DNA of 64,000 nucleotides, from positions 124,001 through 188,000 of the forward strand of contig WOGZ01000032.1 of the NCBI GenBank assembly GCA_009733775.1. Reading direction: 5' to 3'. Numbering within the stretch: the stretch's first letter is position 1; each line of letters begins with the position of its first letter. Shown here piece after piece: positions 37,301 to 48,489 of this stretch. The notes under the pieces are model-generated. The model saw only the letters and a list, made by a program, of their open reading frames with translations. It made no database searches and was not told where the DNA came from. This DNA is from Alectoria sarmentosa. Lineage: Eukaryota > Ascomycota > Lecanoromycetes > Lecanorales > Parmeliaceae. Position numbers and translations under genes: made by a program.

Positions 37301-39905
37301 GACTGCCTGGATCATCAACCGCTTTGCGCATGTAGCTCGAAAGCATCAATTGCCAGAAGTGTGCCTAGCGCAATTAGGCAAAATCTACACGCTGCCCAAC
37401 ATCGAGATCCAGGAGGCCTTTTTGAAGTTGCGGGAGCAAGCCAAATGCCATTACCAGAATCGCAACGAGTTGAACAGTGGCCTCGACGTGATCAACAACA
37501 CGAATCTGAACTACTTTGGTCAACAACAGAAAGCTGAGTTTTTCACGTTGAAGGGCATGTTTCTGGCAAAGCTTCAGCAAAAGGATGAAGCCAACGATGC
37601 GTTTGGTACCGCGTTATACTACGATATTCGGTTGCCTAAGGCTTGGGCTGAGTGGGGTTACTATAATGACATGATGTTCAAGGAAGAGCCCACCAACATG
37701 GAACGGGCTGCCAATGCTATGAGTTGCTACCTGGAAGCCGCCGGCCTGTACAAGAATGCCAAATCACGAAAGTTGCTGAGCCGCATCTTGTGGCTCCTCA
37801 GTATTGACAATGGGGAGAATCGGATATCGCAAGCCTTCGAGGAGTTCAAAGGCGATACGCCAGTGTGGTACTGGATCACATTTATTCCGCAGTTGCTTAC
37901 GAGCCTCGGTCACCGTGAAGCTAGCCTTGTTCGCAATGTTCTGACCAAGATTGCGAGGGTCTACCCACAGTCCTTGTATTTCTTATTGCGCACGACTCGT
38001 GAGGACATGGTGCAGATTAAGAAGCAGCAAGAGCAGAGACAAGAGAAGATGAACAGGGCCAAGCAGCAACAACAATCTCCCAATATCAAGCACGATCATG
38101 CTACACCTTCTGATCGACAGGGCAGCTCATCGCGTCCAGGTACATCCAGCGGAGAGCCACTTCCAAATGGTGATGCCAGTGGGGCAGAGCCAAAGCAGGA
38201 GCCGAACGGGGAGGCTCCAGCAGCTCCTGATGCTGAGACCGAGGCCGAGGCCACGCCAAAGAAGCCATGGGAGCACTCCGATGAGATTATGTCTGTGTTG
38301 AAGACTACGTTTCCTTTGCTCGCACTCTCGATGGAGACCATGGTGGATCAGATACAGAAACACTTCAAATGTCCACCTGATGAGGATGCTTATAGGCTCA
38401 TCGTTGCCTTGCTTAACGATGGCTTATCTGTAAGTGGCCCTATATCTCGAAAAATACAAATTGACTTAGGTGCTAACCACTCATAGTACATCGGGCGTAA
38501 TCCAAGTGCGTACGCACAAGACTTCAAATTACCCCCAGCCACCGAAGCGAACATCCGCAAGTTCGCTGAGACCATTCTACCCCCTCACATCCGAAGCTCG
38601 TTCGAGGAGGACTTTGTTGCAAAGAAGCCCACCATGTACGAGTACATTCACAAGCTGCGAAAATGGAGGGATAAATTCGAAGAAAAGCTTGATCGTCGAC
38701 CTCAATCGGTCAGCCTGGAGACATACAGCATCCCGCTGAGCGAGTTCAGATTCCAAAAATTTGACGAGGTCGATGTGCCAGGGCAGTACCTGCAGCACCG
38801 CGATAAGAATCAGGACTTCGTCAAGATAGAGAGATTTTTGCCCAATGTCGAGCTTGTACGCACCGTCGGCTTTTCGCATCGGCGGTTGAAAATACGAGGT
38901 CATGATGGCAGTACACACTCTTTCGCTGTACAGCATCCAGCTGCTAGACACAGCAGAAGAGAAGAGCGGATCCTACAACTCTTCCGGATCTTCAACGGCA
39001 CCTTGTCGAAGAGAAAGGAAAGTCGACGACGCAACCTTAGCTTCTACCTCCCTCTCATGGTCCCATTCTCACCTTCACTTCGATTGGTACAGGATGACGC
39101 TTCATATATCTCACTTCAAGGAGTCTACGAAGATCATTGCAGGCGCAATAACCAGAATAAGGACGATCCCATCCTCTTCACTATGGAAAAACTTCGGCCA
39201 GTAGCGCCAAACCAAGTGGATCAAGCCCAAAATCATTCCCTCCGCACGGAAATCTTCACAGCTATCCAGAATAAATGGGTCTCCAACGACATCACACTCA
39301 ACTACTTCCAAGCGACCTATCCCTCCTATTCCGACTTCTTCCTCTTCCGCCGCCAATTCTCGTACCAGCTCGCTGCCCTCACATTCATGACCTACATCAT
39401 GCACATGACTGGCCGCTTCCCCCACAAGCTCTCAATCTCGCGTGCTACGGGTAATGTCTGGGGCTCAGAGCTCATACCATCCATGATATCCCACAAGCCC
39501 CTCTTCTACAACTCGGAGCCCGTGCCTTTCCGCTTGACACCCAACCTTCAAAAACTCATGGGCCCTTTGGCCACTGAAGGACTCTTCTCGCCTGCCATTA
39601 TGGCAATTGCGCGTTGCCTCACGGAGCCTGAAAGCGGCAGCGAACTCGAGCAACAGCTCTCCATCTTCGTGCGCGATGAAATGATCTTCTGGTTTACGCA
39701 GCAGCATAAAAATGGACTTGCGGAGGGGACTTTGAGAGACACGACGGTGCAGAATTGCGAGCTGGTAGTCAAGAAGGCGGTGAGTCTGGCCAGACCACCA
39801 GATGGGGTCTTACCAGCGAATCAGACCGTTGTGGATTCGGTGGCTAGAGCCGTGAATCCGGCGGCGTTGGCAATGACGGATGCGCTCTGGATGGGATATC
39901 TGTGA
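28311..39905 (+). CDS. tra1: Tra1/TRRAP pseudokinase, SAGA and NuA4 subunit
   Basis: Tra1 is the giant PIKK-family protein that receives activator contacts for the SAGA and NuA4 histone acetyltransferase complexes. Four exons are read: 28311-28365, 28438-28595, 28656-38429 (9,774 nt) and 38487-39905. Phases agree, giving 3,801 aa, close to other fungal Tra1 proteins. The N-terminus reads MAEKNIDAFAARLGDANL, then YNIATELRDNIDILCNGPTY. HEAT repeats fill about 1-2600, with a nuclear-signal-like PAKKRKLD near residue 1980. The FAT region follows (TYLGLLGPQQNN onward), then an Asp/Glu/Pro-rich insert before the kinase-like domain. That domain (HMTGRFPHKLSISRATGNVW) lacks the HxDxxxN and DxG catalytic residues, as expected for a pseudokinase. 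The protein ends in a FATC motif (ALAMTDALWMGYL). Confidence 0.97.
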
Positions 39906-40625
39906 TGAGAGTGTGAATGAAGAGAAGGAACGATTGCAACGATTGGGCATTAGGTGGGAGAGAAATGGAGTGGTTGGAGTTGCATGGGCCTATTGGGAAA
40001 TCCCAACCTGGGCTTGAGATGCTTCCCCCTTGAGTCATGCATGTGTGTTACTCAATTAGCAAGGCGCTGGGGTGGAAGTCATGGGCTGGACGCTTTCATC
40101 TTTGGTACTCAATTCACGCTGGCTTGGATGCTCCCTATACTTGAGCAGTGTATGGCTTTTGTGCTTAATTGGCAAAAGATTTGAATGTCTTCCACATACT
40201 GTGGTGCCATCTTGGTGGTGAATATCTCGGGACTGCGCTCAAAACACCAAGCAGCTTGAAAAACATTAGCCAAGAGAGCGGAATGTTGCCCTTGAAGCCA
40301 TCTTTGATCTGAGAACAAGCAAAGCGTGCCACATTATATGGTTGCTTTTCCCAATTGTCCTGCAAACTTCATTTTTTGACAGGGACGCAGCCATGGAAAT
40401 GCAGTTTCTGGAACACAAAGAATGGTAAGATACCCGCACGCGCATGGAGGTGAGTTCCATTGGAAGAAGAGCTACAATATGTCCCAAATGTCTCGGTCCT
40501 GTCCCCTTTCTTTCGCCGTAAAAGCACGACTCTCAACGGTGTAGATACCAAGTTCACACTCAAATAAGCATCAAGTTGGCTGTCTATTTGGGGCCCAGTC
40601 CTTCTTCCCATCCAATCCTGTGCAG
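39906..40625. other. Convergent 3' region between tra1 and the zinc-finger gene
   Basis: About 0.7 kb between two converging genes; presumably both 3' untranslated regions. No gene or repeat is recognised. Confidence 0.5.
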
Positions 40626-42827
40626 TCATCCCGACGTCCTTGCCACCTCATCGTAAATCTTTCTCTGCGCCGACTCCATCTGCTCGCGATGCCTGCGATT
40701 CATATGCGCAATCAGGAGCTCTCTTAATCCACCGTCAACAGCAGCACCGCCTGAGCGCGAGTGTCGGCAGATTGGGCATTGAGAATAGGGTGGCTCTCCT
40801 ATTCCGTGTTGGCGCTCCTCGTGGCGGTCTCGATCATAGGAGTGGTCGAAAGAGCTGTCGCAGTTGGGATCGAGACAGGTGTAGGGTTTACGGAGTACTG
40901 CTGGAGGCGATGTGGATACGTAATTCCCTGGAGGCGATGATGAGGCTATTGGCGTGTATTTTCCTGGAGGGATACTGACGGGTGGAGGTTTAGCGAGGAT
41001 AGTCCGGAATGGCATTTGCGGAGAAGCGGACGGAGAGACCGGGCTTGAGGTGCATGTGCTAGGTGGGGTGCAGAGGGGTGTTGAAGTTTGTTGGAAGGAG
41101 ACTCGTTTGAGGGATTTTCTTTCGGAGTCGTCGGTTGATCTGCTGTCGTAGGTTGCGAACGCTCTTGTGAGGGAGGGCCGTGCCGGCAGGGGGTTCAGAG
41201 GCAGACGCGGTTTGTATCGTTCCGAGGGCGGCAGTTTCTCCAATGGCGGTGGTCCTCGCACGTTCGAATGATACTCGGACATTGGGATGTTCGTGGGACC
41301 GTTGATTGGATGCTCGTCTATGGATTCAAGCTTCCGTACTTCTGTGACTATCGGTGTGCTCTCGTTCTCAGCGTAGTCTGGAAAGTGATCATCGTCATGT
41401 TCCGTATTGTCTGGGGGCCTTTGGTCGATTTCATCTCGAGACCACGAAGAGATATCGGTTTCAGCAAAGTCAGTGTCTTCCTCCGCATGCGCTTCAGATA
41501 CTTCATCGTCATCCTTCTCAGAAGCGTCGTCAGGGTCTTGCTCCGCAGGGGCGGTTGATGCTTCCCCACCATTTTGTTGATAGAAGACATCAGTCTGCTC
41601 GTTCGTTATGCCAGGAGACTTGACTTTGACCTAGTAAGCTCTGATCACGTCGGCGTTTGATATTGAGAGTTTAAGGAACAACAGACCTGGCTGCAAATTT
41701 TGAAACCAAGGTGGCTTCTCGTAATCATTGATGCCCCTAGATTCTTCCTCACTCGACTCAACTGTGGATTCGAACGCGACCACCGAGTTGCCTATGGAAA
41801 CAACCTCATCGTCGCTGCAGGGTGAGGTCCTCGGCATTTCCTGCTCGACGTCGTTAGCCGCAGTCCAGGTCTCTTCGGTCAAAGTATCCCCGAGCATGGC
41901 GTCTTCAGTAGTATCGGCACTTGACCAGTCACCGGGGGGCGTAGCGTGTACTGGAAAATTGGTTTGAGTGCCTCGAGAAACATAGCGACTTGATGGGGGC
42001 CAAACAATTTGCTCGTCCGCCGGAGTGTAAGGGTATCCTCGAGGTTGGGTAGGTCGTTGGCTTGTTTCAAGTATCACGGAAGGCTGGTCGTAGGATGATA
42101 TCAAAGGTATAAGAACGTCGTCCTCCAAGGTAGGCTCCCCCCCACTGCGATATCCATTGCCGACGTTCGGATTACGAGGAGCGAAGTTGTCTGGCGGTAT
42201 TTGGGCAAGGCTCCTTTTGGGATAATTCATAAATTGCAGGATTATGTGCATGTACACTGTCTTTTGCCTAGGTTTCGCGAAATCCCTTTGCTTGTAATCA
42301 CGAGCATGGTTGTTTCGGCCACTGTTGCGATTAAAAGCTTTCCCAGACTCTCTTGGGATTCGTTCAAGCCTGAGCTGGGCCACTTCGAAATGGCCCAACG
42401 AGGTACTAGAATCCCTCTCGCTGATGAGTCTGTCGATATATTGCCGTTTCGGACCATGGCAATCTTCAAGTTCTCTGCAAGCGGTGCGGTCACTCTGCCT
42501 TTGTCTAATCACCTCTGTATGGAGGTCTTCCTGGGTCGCAGGTATTGACTTCTTAGGTGGAAGTGACCATCTTTCTTCACTCGACGCTAAATCATCCGGC
42601 CTAATGGTGTAAGCCTCGTAATATGGAACAGGGACAATATTTTTCTGCGCAAGAGGAGCATCGAAGGGAGTTAAAAGTCCATGATTTTGGGGAATTGGGG
42701 GGGTTGGGGATCTTGCGTGGCCAAAACGATCTGGAAGGGAGGGCTGGAAGGTGGCCGTTTGGCCATGATAGCTGTTGTGACTAGAAAGAAGGGGACGACC
42801 ATCTCGACGTTCCCAGTGAGCAGCCAT
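40626..42827 (-). CDS. Hypothetical protein with C-terminal C2H2-type zinc fingers
   Basis: Two exons are read: 42827-41687 and 41623-40626. The 63-nt intron runs from GTCTGT to an AAAG acceptor that keeps the frame, giving 712 aa. The nearer TAG acceptor would shift the frame, so the junction is less certain than the exons. Most of the protein is low-complexity, rich in Pro, Ser, Glu and Asp, with an acidic stretch just after the join (DPDDASEKDDDEVSEAHAEE). Near the C-terminus two Cys/His clusters are seen: CLDPNCDSSF...DRHEERQH, and CPICRHSRS followed by IAHMNRRH. They fit degenerate C2H2 fingers. A nucleic-acid-binding or regulatory role is only inferred. Confidence 0.75.
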
Positions 42828-43656
42828 TATCTTCCCAAGCAGAAAGATTGGTCATGAGTGACGGTTGGCTTCGAAGGCTACAGTGAAGCCTTTCCGGAAA
42901 TGACTGGAAATCATAAATCGTGTAAAGGCAAGATCCGAGGAAGGATTTGTTGGGCTGTTGGCAACGATAGACCTTGCCGGAGATTTCAGGCTTAAAATGG
43001 GAATATGTGACGGTGTCAAAATTACGGTGCAATGTCTCTAATTGGACAGAAGCATTGGTGAGGGAGCTGTGCAGGCTTGTTGGGACGCCTCGCATATTCG
43101 CAGGCATCCTTGCCATTATCGTGATGCAGGAACAAGTCGAAGCGATATATTATCGGCTGCACTTTTAATTGATGAAAGGATGGTGCAATGAAATGATCGG
43201 ATGGAGTAGTGAGACATGGGAAGTCATCTGTGGTGTCTGTCTGGGGAATGCAGCGCAGTTGGGAGAGAATGGAGACAGGCACGAAAATTTAAAGGAGGCA
43301 TTCTTCCGATCTCATTGCCCAGATGACAGGTGACTGGACAGATTGTGCCAAGGTTTTTATTTTGTTCTTTATGACGCTCCCATTGGCTCCAATTTGGGTC
43401 AGCATTGGTGGTAGTGGAGGTGGTGTTTGGTGATGTTTTGTCACCAGGCAAACTTGGGAACAAGATCACCGGAGTATGATGAGAGATGAGCGTATTGGAA
43501 AGGGATTTGATACTGCACATGTTGTAATCGTGGGTAAGAGTGGACTTGAGCGTTGCAGACTTTCTCTATGAAATGAATTGAATTGTTGATAGTCGGCGCT
43601 CTCTGATATTTATTTGATAGTTCCAACATGGAAAAAGGAAAAAGGAGAAAGGAACA
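42828..43656. other. Intergenic region upstream of the zinc-finger gene
   Basis: Promoter and leader side of the zinc-finger gene. Minus-strand small frames at 43022-43629 show no family features and could be parts of the 5' leader. No gene is supported. Confidence 0.4.
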
Positions 43657-43692
43657 GGGAAAAGGGAAAAGGGAAAAGGGAAAAGGGAAAAA
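43657..43692 (+). repeat. (GGGAAAA)n minisatellite
   Basis: About five copies of the 7-nt unit GGGAAAA, preceded by diverged GGAAAAA units from 43630. The array ends 35 bp before the Mutator-like element. Confidence 0.85.
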
Positions 43693-43726
43693 GGTGCTCT
43701 ACTCTACACTAGACTATTAGTAAGCC

Positions 43727-43898
43727 TACCTTACGGGGGTGCCTGCAAATGCGCACACCGTATTGAGACAGTATAAATAGGCTGCCCCTAGGCGTATACC
43801 CCCTGTCTATTGCGCGTATACCCCCATGTTTGTTCGGCGTATACCCCCCCAGATCGGGTTAGCTGATATCAAGGCGCTAACTTGATCAGGTAAGCCTC
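43727..43898 (+). repeat. Left terminal inverted repeat of the MULE
   Basis: About 170 bp. It contains three GGCGTATACCCCC-like boxes (43791, 43815, 43837) and ends near TTGATCAGGTAAG. It pairs with 47471-47507 (outer part) and 46364-46510 (inner part). It keeps C-rich sequence that the right copy has lost. Confidence 0.85.
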
Positions 43899-44121
43899 GG
43901 GCGGAGACAGTTGCGGGGATCCTTGGTAGTAACAATGCAGTAGCAAGGCAAGTCTTCTCAAGCCTTTTTTGTAGAATCAAACGGTTTCAAATCGTCGAAT
44001 AGCGATGTTTTTGAATCATTCTTCAATGGCAACACCTGATTGGCTAATGAGCTTCTCTGATTGCTACTAAAAATACGTTTGTCGTATTCAAATGTGTACT
44101 ACCTGTCAGCTACTCAGTAGT

Positions 44122-46266
44122 TTACAGCTGGAAAGAATTGAACATGGTCTCGTTGCCTTTTATGTATATCGGTGTCGCAATATCTCGTTGTCGCCCTTGT
44201 GTAGTCGTAGATCCTTTACCTTTATCTCGTCGTCGTGGTGGTTGCTGCATAGCTCGTGTATTTTTCTTTCGTGTAATCACCTTTCGTGTAGTCACTTTTC
44301 GTGTAGCACCTCGTGTAGCATCTCGTGTAGCACTCTCTCCTCTTGTAGTAGTAGTAGTAGTGACGTTCATAATTCCAAAGAACTCATCAGCAGCAGTCAT
44401 ATCCTCCTGATCAGTTATCTGGTTGGCCGTGATCGTTATTTTCCGTTATCGCAATATATGCTCAAATCCAGATGATTCACGTTAAATAGATTTCTCAAAT
44501 GTTTGTTGAGGAATACGTTTCTTCTTGTTTTTCGCTTCTGGAGGTCGATCTGAAGGTCTTATTATTGCTGGTTCGTTGACGCGTAGGAACTCATTTGCAG
44601 CTGTGATAAAATCCTTCTCGTCATCGTTCTCGATCACAATCGCTTCATCGCGTATAAGCTTTTCAAATCGTCAATAAAAATGAATGTTTTCGATCTTCAG
44701 CACTCCAGCTTTTTTTGATATGCGTTGCTTCATCACATGCGTATACGATAATCTCATTGTCGTGGTAAATTGTCTAATGCACGACTTTATATCGTGATTG
44801 ATGACCGTCAAATACCGAGATAACATCTTTTTCAAAACAAATGACGATATTTTGGTGAAAAGGTCTCGAAAGATAAACTTTTTGACGTATAAGAGCAAAC
44901 GCATTTTGGCTTCATCAAAGGCTATATTGTAATTATAACGTTTATTTTCAAGCATCATGTCGATAGCATCGACGAAAATCTTCAAATCATCAATAGAACA
45001 GTCATTCAACTTCTTCTTAAGCTTGCCGTTGTTCAACTCGCCTTTTGAAGTCGCACGATTATCGAAATGTAAGTGCTGATTGATTCAAAAGGCCACGAAT
45101 TTCTTTTTTCGAAAGATCAGATTGTCGACGATGTAGTTGACGACTCATGGATATTCATTCACATAATTTTCATGTAGAGTGTTTCATTCGTGTTCGAATT
45201 CTTTCTCTATCTTTGCGTACAAAATGCGCTCGAAATCTTTTTTGAAAGCATTAAATTTCTCTTGATCATTGAAGAACTTGTTACAATTTGTGATGACGTT
45301 ATTTTTAACATGTTATATGCAAAACATATGCTCGATATTTGGGAAGATAGTAACATAAACATTAATTAAGGTCTGTTGACAGTTTGTTAACAACACATTT
45401 GAATATAATATTTCGAGCTCGTCGTATAAGATCATTAGCTATCGCATTACTCACACATAATTCGAAATGTATTTCGATTTCATAAAGGCGAAGCTTATAT
45501 AAAACGATATGTTAAAGGTCGTGATTTTAGTGATTACAAGTAGCGGAAGTTTATATCTGTTAATCTTATAGGTAACGTTTAAAATTAAGACTTTCGAATT
45601 CAATTATAGTATACGCTATGACGATTTTTTGATAAAGAATAAACGCTTTATTTGCTATGTGTCTGAATACTTGATTATGCGTACAAATTAGTTCTCTCGT
45701 ATATGCAATTGTTGTATTAAGGTTTGTATAAAAATTAATACCTTAAGCGCATTGCTTTTAGTCTTACTTTTGATATTATAAACATCGTGTGATTTAAAGA
45801 TAAGATTTTTCTCGTCGATGTTAAGACGTAAAAACGATAGGATTTGAGAGAGCCGAGATTCAATGCGCGTTTGATTAACAATTGTGTTTTAAACCTTTTA
45901 AATCATAGCAATTTTTCGTAAAAAAGGATGAGATTTAGATAGCGTGCGCTCATGATTGTGTGTAAAATTCATCACTTAAAGAATTCAATCCGTTTATATC
46001 TTTCTCACTTTAATGCGTTGTGCAATAATTTTAAACGAATAATTCATTAATCGATTCAAGGTGATACGTTTGCCTGTACTCTTGTTGTTGTTTTTTAATT
46101 TTTCACCGCGATCGCAGCGTATTCATGTTTTTTTGACGATATCATCTTTAAAACGTTTGATAAAAACCTTAACGACGGCATAATCTTAAAATTCAACGTG
46201 TTTTTGTATGCGTAAAATGAGGATGTCGACATCAACGTCCGTTCAGTCGTTAAAAGGCGATTTCAT
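44122..46266 (-). pseudogene. MULE transposase remnant (FAR1-like to SWIM-like ends)
   Basis: Reading the minus strand, the N-terminal part shows DYAVVKVFIKRFK and then IRCDRGEKLKNNN, the pattern of the FAR1-type zinc-binding region of fungal MULE transposases. Near 44750-44670 the pattern FTTTMRLSYTHVMKQRI, LKIENIHFY matches the SWIM-type end (T-x-G-x-P-C-x-H...IHP-x-W), with key Cys and Trp lost. A basic tail (RPPEAKNKKKR) and a Thr/Arg-rich open stretch to 44122 follow. Many stops, such as TGA for CGA, break the frame. Confidence 0.75.
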
Positions 46267-46363
46267 AGTTATGATAGTAGAAGAAGTAGAAAAGGATATG
46301 TAATGTTATTTTTTTCATAAAGCGCAAAAAATCTTGAAGGTATTCGGTTTTATTTTAATTATT

Positions 46364-46510
46364 TACGAGATCTTTATCTGATCAAATTAACGTCTTAATA
46401 TCAATTAACCCGATTTGGGGGGGTATACGCCGAATAAACATGAGGGTATACGCGCAATAAATAAAGAGTATACGTTTAAAAGCAGTCTATAAATACTATT
46501 ATTAAATACA
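46364..46510 (-). repeat. Inner part of the right MULE inverted repeat
   Basis: Reverse complement of the inner left repeat, with boxes GGGGTATACGCCGAATAAACATG and GGGTATACGCGCAATA. Most differences from the left copy are C/T or G/A. It stops at ATACA, where the 960-bp insertion begins. Confidence 0.85.
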
Positions 46511-46631
46511 ATCGTAGCTGAATGAAAATAATAATCTATAAAGTAACAATATCACAAGCGTTAATTCAGATTAATTAATACTTTGAGAAATACGAAACAA
46601 AGCTTGAAATTGTATTATTTAATAACGCATC

Positions 46632-46953
46632 TGTTGGAAATTTAGTGGCTTAGCACTATCTAGTACGGAGTAATTAACCTACTTTAGGCTGAAATGTGAG
46701 TATGCGGAGATTTGAGTTGCCCGCAAATATGAGAACTTTCCTATGCGCCATACGAGTTAATATGAGACTCGAGGAAATTCTCTACTGTGCGGGCAAGTAT
46801 GTATTGCGTTTTCTTGCACATAAATAAATTTCTTCTTATGCTACATAGACTGATCAATCGTACATCACTTAATTGTATACGCACGTGATCAATAGTTCTA
46901 GCCCTAACTCAATTCGACATAATCTCTCAGCTAGTTGAATTATTTTATCAATA
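46632..46953 (+). mobile_element. Solo LTR, probably Ty1/copia type
   Basis: A 322-bp segment starts TGTTGGAAAT and ends TTATCAATA (an expected CA end changed to TA). It is flanked by a perfect 5-bp duplication GCATC (46627-46631 and 46954-46958). It has no internal region, so it is a solo LTR left by recombination. The TGTTGG start is common in copia elements; the family assignment is tentative. Confidence 0.78.
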
Positions 46954-47115
46954 GCATCTGCAATGTAAAGCTATTTCGAGATTGATTATTAAAATCGAAT
47001 CAAAATCATTTAAAAATCATATTCTATTAGCTTAACTTTACAGCTTAAAATTATTTCATTAATGATAAATATATCATTAAATCAAATTTTTAATATGTAA
47101 TTTTGATTGAGTGAT

Positions 47116-47170
47116 ATTCGTAATTGTAGATTCGTAATTTATAGGTTCGTAATTTGTAGGTTCGTAGCTT
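47116..47170 (+). repeat. Short tandem repeat (GGTTCGTAATTTGTA)n
   Basis: About four imperfect 14-15-nt units of the form TTCGTAATTTGTAGG, inside the 960-bp insertion. The A/G variants between units look like transitions. Confidence 0.7.
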
Positions 47171-47470
47171 ACTTTATGTGTGATTATATTTATGTGATTA
47201 TTTTATATGTGAGACTTTATTATATTGCGCACAGTTTAATATTATTTTCATGATAATTTCATTCAAGTCGAAGAAACTAAGCGAAGAAAATGCTTTTTTG
47301 TTAAACTTGTTTATACACGTTACGGTTTTTAAACGGTTTTTAAGAGTTTAACGATGTCAGAGCAAATAATCGATTCTGATAAATGACGGTATGGGGTTAG
47401 ATTGTGATTTCAACTGTTATGAGTATAAATAACGATGTTAAGAACTTGACATCGTACTAGCACCAAACCC

Positions 47471-47507
47471 ATACAGTGTGCGCATTTGCAGGCCCGCCCG
47501 TAAGGTA
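47471..47507 (-). repeat. Outer part of the right MULE inverted repeat
   Basis: ATACAGTGTGCGCATTTGCA followed by GGCCCGCCCGTAAGGTA is the complement of the left end, including GCCTGCAAATGCGCACAC. It resumes right after the 960-bp insertion with the duplicated ATACA. Confidence 0.88.
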
Positions 47508-48489
47508 CTGACTCTACTATCATCACTTCCTTTTGTCGACCCTCTTCTCTGTCCAAATCTTCTAATCTGGTCTAAAGACGATTTCTATCATGTAGAATAT
47601 TCATTCATACCATGTAAGATTACCCGAGGTGCTCCAAAGATTATCCAGTATTTCGACCATAGGCACCCGCGCTTCTTGTTCTTCACTGAAGTTGCCAAAA
47701 TATCATGGTCAATTCTGGGCTCCTGGTATAACTTCTTTGAGTCGGCTCAGGAATTGGCAGCCGTGGCAGACGCCTAAACGAATTCCTGAATCAGTAGTTT
47801 TCCTCGAAGCTAAGATTCTGATTAATGAGAAAAGTCAGAGAACGAAAGGAGCTTTTCGATCCCCGAAAAAGCCTTTGGACTATCAAATCAATCCAGCGTC
47901 GAGGTCGATCGCAACATACCAAATCACTGTTCAAGTTCCTGTCTACTAGTTCGTAGACAATTAACGTGGTGACCTCTTGGATATCAGGAAAGCAATAAGA
48001 GCACACAGCCAAGGTGAGACGGCGTATGGGAGAAGAAAGGCTCCTCTGAGATCGATGCTCATCCCAAGTCATTACCTTTTTCCTAGATCATGATGCTCGC
48101 TGTTTGAGTGACGTGGCAGAATATCACGTACAGAATAGATTGCCCCTGGATTTGGCGAACTGACCTGGAAGCTTCAAATCGCTGTAACACTGGTTTCTGC
48201 GGTCAATCCAAATGTCAGAGGGTTTCGACTAGACGTTTGGGTCTCGCTCTATTGACAGCTCGATTTCTATCGTCGTTTGGGGCCAAGATCTCGGTCCGTT
48301 ACGTTTTACCCACTAACATGGCCTTTCAGACGAAAGACATGGATCCGAATATCATTGTGGGGCTGGCCAACGAGATCGGATGGTTGCAGGTTTTTGTCCT
48401 GAAGATGCAGATCATGAACTACCGGGACCGTTATGCATAGCAGCATAACGGAGGCCACTTGCCCATTCTCTTGCTGACCCATTCTCACC
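47508..48489. other. Unassigned region right of the MULE
   Basis: About 1 kb of normal base composition. Plus-strand frames at 47478-47777 and 48108-48440 have no family features. No gene is supported. Confidence 0.35.

Larger units (their letters stand above)
46511..47470. mobile_element. 960-bp insertion inside the right MULE repeat
   Basis: The insertion is bounded by a perfect 5-bp duplication ATACA (46506-46510 and 47471-47475) and splits the MULE inverted repeat exactly. Without the nested solo LTR and its duplication it is about 633 bp. It has no coding capacity and no obvious terminal repeats (starts ATCGTAGCTG, ends CACCAAACCC), so its class is unknown. A dyad CGATGTTAAG-AA-CTTGACATCG lies near its right end. 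Confidence 0.7.
43727..47507 (-). mobile_element. Mutator-like (MULE) DNA transposon, degenerate
   Basis: The ends are long inverted repeats beginning TACCTTACGG, and between them a minus-strand MULE transposase remnant is present. The left repeat is continuous and GC-normal. The right repeat is mutated and split by a 960-bp later insertion. Without that insertion the element is about 2.8 kb. No clean 9-bp target duplication was found: the flanks CTCTACTCT (left) and CTCTACTAT (right) are similar but not adjacent to the ends. The interior is AT-rich and full of stops, so the element is dead. Confidence 0.8.

Noticed and set aside
44138..44410. 90-aa plus-strand open frame with GTGTAG-like repeats
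   Set aside because: It is antisense to the Thr/Arg-rich tail of the MULE transposase remnant.
43700..47535. 9-bp MULE target duplication from CTCTACTCT / CTCTACTAT
   Set aside because: The two motifs are similar but not adjacent to the inverted-repeat ends and not identical, so chance similarity cannot be excluded.
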